6,754 nt of DNA, taken from NCBI GenBank assembly GCA_035461175.1, contig DATHVR010000055.1:1-6754 (forward strand), in the 5' to 3' direction. Every line of letters begins with the position of its first letter. Position 1 is the first letter of the stretch. Below are positions 5,734 through 6,754 of this stretch, piece after piece. The notes under the pieces are model-generated. The model was not told the DNA's origin, did not search any database, and was given only the letters and a program-made list of their open reading frames with translations. Made by a program: the position numbers and the translations under genes. This DNA is from DATHVR01 sp035461175. GTDB taxonomy: Bacteria > Actinomycetota > Acidimicrobiia > Spongiisociales > ZC4RG35.

Positions 5734-6368
5734 TCACAGTGGGCCCGGCAGGACTTGAACCTGCAACCAACGGATTATGAGTCCCCCTGTACTAGCCCTC
5801 TGACCTGGGAAAAGGCACGATATCAGCCCCGCTGTGCCCTCCCTGTGCCGCTCGGCACCGTCTCCGAACCGCCGTTCCATCCTGTCAGCGAGGGCCTTCA
5901 AGTCGTCGACGAACAGCCCGGCGTAACGGTCCAGCGTCATGCTGGCGTTGGCGTGTCCAAGGGCATGCTGAACGGCCTTGAGGCACCGGACGAAATCATC
6001 AGGCTGGCGGCAGTGTCCCGAAGATCATGGACCATCAGCCCGTTGGGCAGTCCAGCCGCCTCGACGGCCGGAAGCCATACGCCACGACGAAAGTTCGATG
6101 AACGCAGAGGGGTTCCGCCTGGGGTTGTGAACACCAGGGCATCCCCGTCCCGGTCGCCTATCAGCTCGCCAAGACGATCCACTACGAAACGGGGAGCAAG
6201 ATAGACCGTCCGCTTCTCATGGGTCTTGGGCAAGCCGAACACAAGGCGTCCGTTGATCTCAGTCGCCGCCTCCGCTACCTCCACCCGCCCACCGGCAAGA
6301 TCCACCGACGACGCTCTCAGGGCCACCGCTTCGCCCCATCGCAGAATGTCCGAGCGGCACGCGGCCAC
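5734..6368 (-). pseudogene. Tyrosine integrase, truncated and frameshifted catalytic-domain remnant
   Basis: The catalytic domain of a phage/ICE-type tyrosine recombinase is readable across two frames. Frame one, counted from a GTG at 6368, has the box I Arg (R10 in LRWGEAVALR), the beta-hairpin Lys (K48 in GLPKTHEKRT) and the box II start HDLRDTAASL (H114, R117; D118 where His is common). It ends in unrelated sequence after SSGAS. The neighbouring frame resumes near 5980 with KAVQHALGHANASMTLDRYAGLF, giving the later His (LGH) and the nucleophile Tyr (DRY). A deletion of one or four bases would explain the shift. The core-binding domain is missing: homology begins at about LRWGE (6344), and the same frame reads back into the hydrolase stop at 6396-6398. 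The second frame ends at TGA 5736-5734 after running through the tRNA-like segment, which supplies its last codons. It is inactive as it stands. Confidence 0.88.
5740..5787 (-). tRNA. tRNA-Met(CAU)-like gene, 3' half only (attachment-site remnant)
   Basis: On the minus strand this shows an anticodon loop CTCATAA (anticodon CAT at 5779-5777), then a T-arm with stem GCAGG/CCTGC around loop TTCAAGT (within 5749-5765), an acceptor strand CGGGCCC and a discriminator A at 5740. CCA is not encoded. The matching 5' acceptor strand GGGCCCG is absent upstream. A weak D-arm-like stretch (GGTCAGAGGGCTAG, up to about 5807) cannot form the normal D-stem, and the anticodon stem has one mismatch. A half tRNA ending in a normal 3' end, overlapping a tyrosine integrase gene, is the usual mark of an att site left by integration into a tRNA gene. 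An intact copy would be expected elsewhere, outside this window. CAU could also serve a tRNA-Ile2 or initiator type; the class cannot be fixed from half a molecule. Confidence 0.75.
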
Positions 6369-6395
6369 GCATTCGCTCTCACGCCGCGACGGCGG

Positions 6396-6754
6396 TCAAG
6401 GGCGCAGTTGCTCGGCCAGAAACGCCAAAACCCGGTCGAGGGCAACCCGGGTCGGATGCCCCGGCTCGTCGACGAGGGAGACCGTGAGCACCGCGTGCGC
6501 CGACGGCGCGATACCAGCCGCGTTGCCCGGCGAAGAGTCGATCTCGATCCCCTCAAAGGACGTCCCGAGCCTCGCCCGGAGGGTCTCGAATCGCTCCGCA
6601 GGGCAACCCCGGTCGTTGGTGAACCGGAGCCCGAGCACGCGCAGGCCGTCGCTGGTTCGTTCCGTGATTGTCGAGAGATCCTGAGCATCCATGCCGAGGG
6701 CGGCACGGCCACGCTTCCCGATTGGCGCAGGCATGACCGGCTGGCTCATGACGG
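6396..6754 (-). CDS. Alpha/beta hydrolase (dienelactone-hydrolase-like), C-terminal part, cut by window edge
   Basis: The reverse strand is open from the right edge to TGA 6398-6396. An ATG at 6749 gives 117 residues, but it is probably internal, because the visible sequence covers only the last part of an alpha/beta-hydrolase fold. LRVLGLRFTND (Asp46 counted from that ATG) fits the strand carrying the acid residue. CPAERFETLRARLG and IEIDSSPG follow, then APSAHAVLT with the likely catalytic His85, and a C-terminal helix VALDRVLAFLAEQL. This order resembles dienelactone-hydrolase-family proteins of Actinobacteria. The nucleophile elbow lies outside the window, so Cys versus Ser cannot be seen and the substrate is unknown. 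The stop is followed after about 50 nt by the integrase remnant in the same frame. Confidence 0.65.
   Translation of the reverse strand, partial: VMSQPVMPAPIGKRGRAALGMDAQDLSTITERTSDGLRVLGLRFTNDRGCPAERFETLRARLGTSFEGIEIDSSPGNAAGIAPSAHAVLTVSLVDEPGHPTRVALDRVLAFLAEQLRP

Noticed and set aside
5740..5815. Complete functional tRNA-Met gene
   Set aside because: No 5' acceptor strand complementary to CGGGCCC is present, the D-stem cannot form and the anticodon stem has a mismatch. Only the 3' half is supported.
5599..6204. Plus-strand 201-codon frame containing QDLNLQPTDYES
   Set aside because: This motif is the known kind of spurious translation of antisense tRNA sequence, and the rest is antisense to the integrase remnant.
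1..6754. CRISPR array, defence island or other multi-gene novel system
   Set aside because: There are no regularly spaced direct repeats and no nuclease, toxin or helicase genes. The intact genes are unrelated to each other and the rest are remnants.

Overview
The window reads as a GC-rich actinobacterial chromosome segment, with nearly all genes on the minus strand. Supporting this are the codon choice (G/C at third positions), the protein families, a GTG start and TAnnnT hexamers directly in front of start codons with no Shine-Dalgarno. I cannot place it below phylum from sequence alone.

Layout, left to right. Bases 1-1001 (minus) hold a small three-helix membrane protein followed by a TauE/SafE (TSUP) permease that runs off the left edge. 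A long near-perfect inverted repeat (1041-1083) separates them from the gene at 1094-2065, an alpha/alpha-toroid protein of the squalene-cyclase/prenyltransferase fold without the class II cyclase acid motif. Its start lies 9 nt past the stop of a 5'-truncated, frameshifted regulator remnant (2075 to about 2850, minus). That remnant abuts, head to head, a 5'-truncated P-type cation ATPase remnant (about 2843-3463, plus). Next is a full-length apolipoprotein N-acyltransferase-like gene (3536-5014, minus) in which two of the three catalytic residues are replaced. About 720 bases without a convincing gene follow (5015-5733), containing several inverted repeats. They end at the 3' half of a tRNA-Met(CAU)-like gene (5740-5787, minus), which overlaps the tail of a truncated, frameshifted tyrosine integrase (5734-6368). 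The integrase remnant begins just past the stop codon of an alpha/beta-hydrolase-like gene (6396-6754) that is cut by the right edge.

Overall this looks like a chromosomal segment scarred by past integration and rearrangement, not an intact new system. It has three gene remnants (regulator, ATPase, integrase), one half tRNA marking an old attachment site, and one probably non-catalytic Lnt-like protein. The points most worth following are the Lnt homologue with Gln and Ser at the catalytic Glu and Cys positions, the head-to-head junction near 2843-2858, the integrase/tRNA scar and the hairpin-rich stretch beside it. The only likely operon is the small membrane protein with the TSUP permease.
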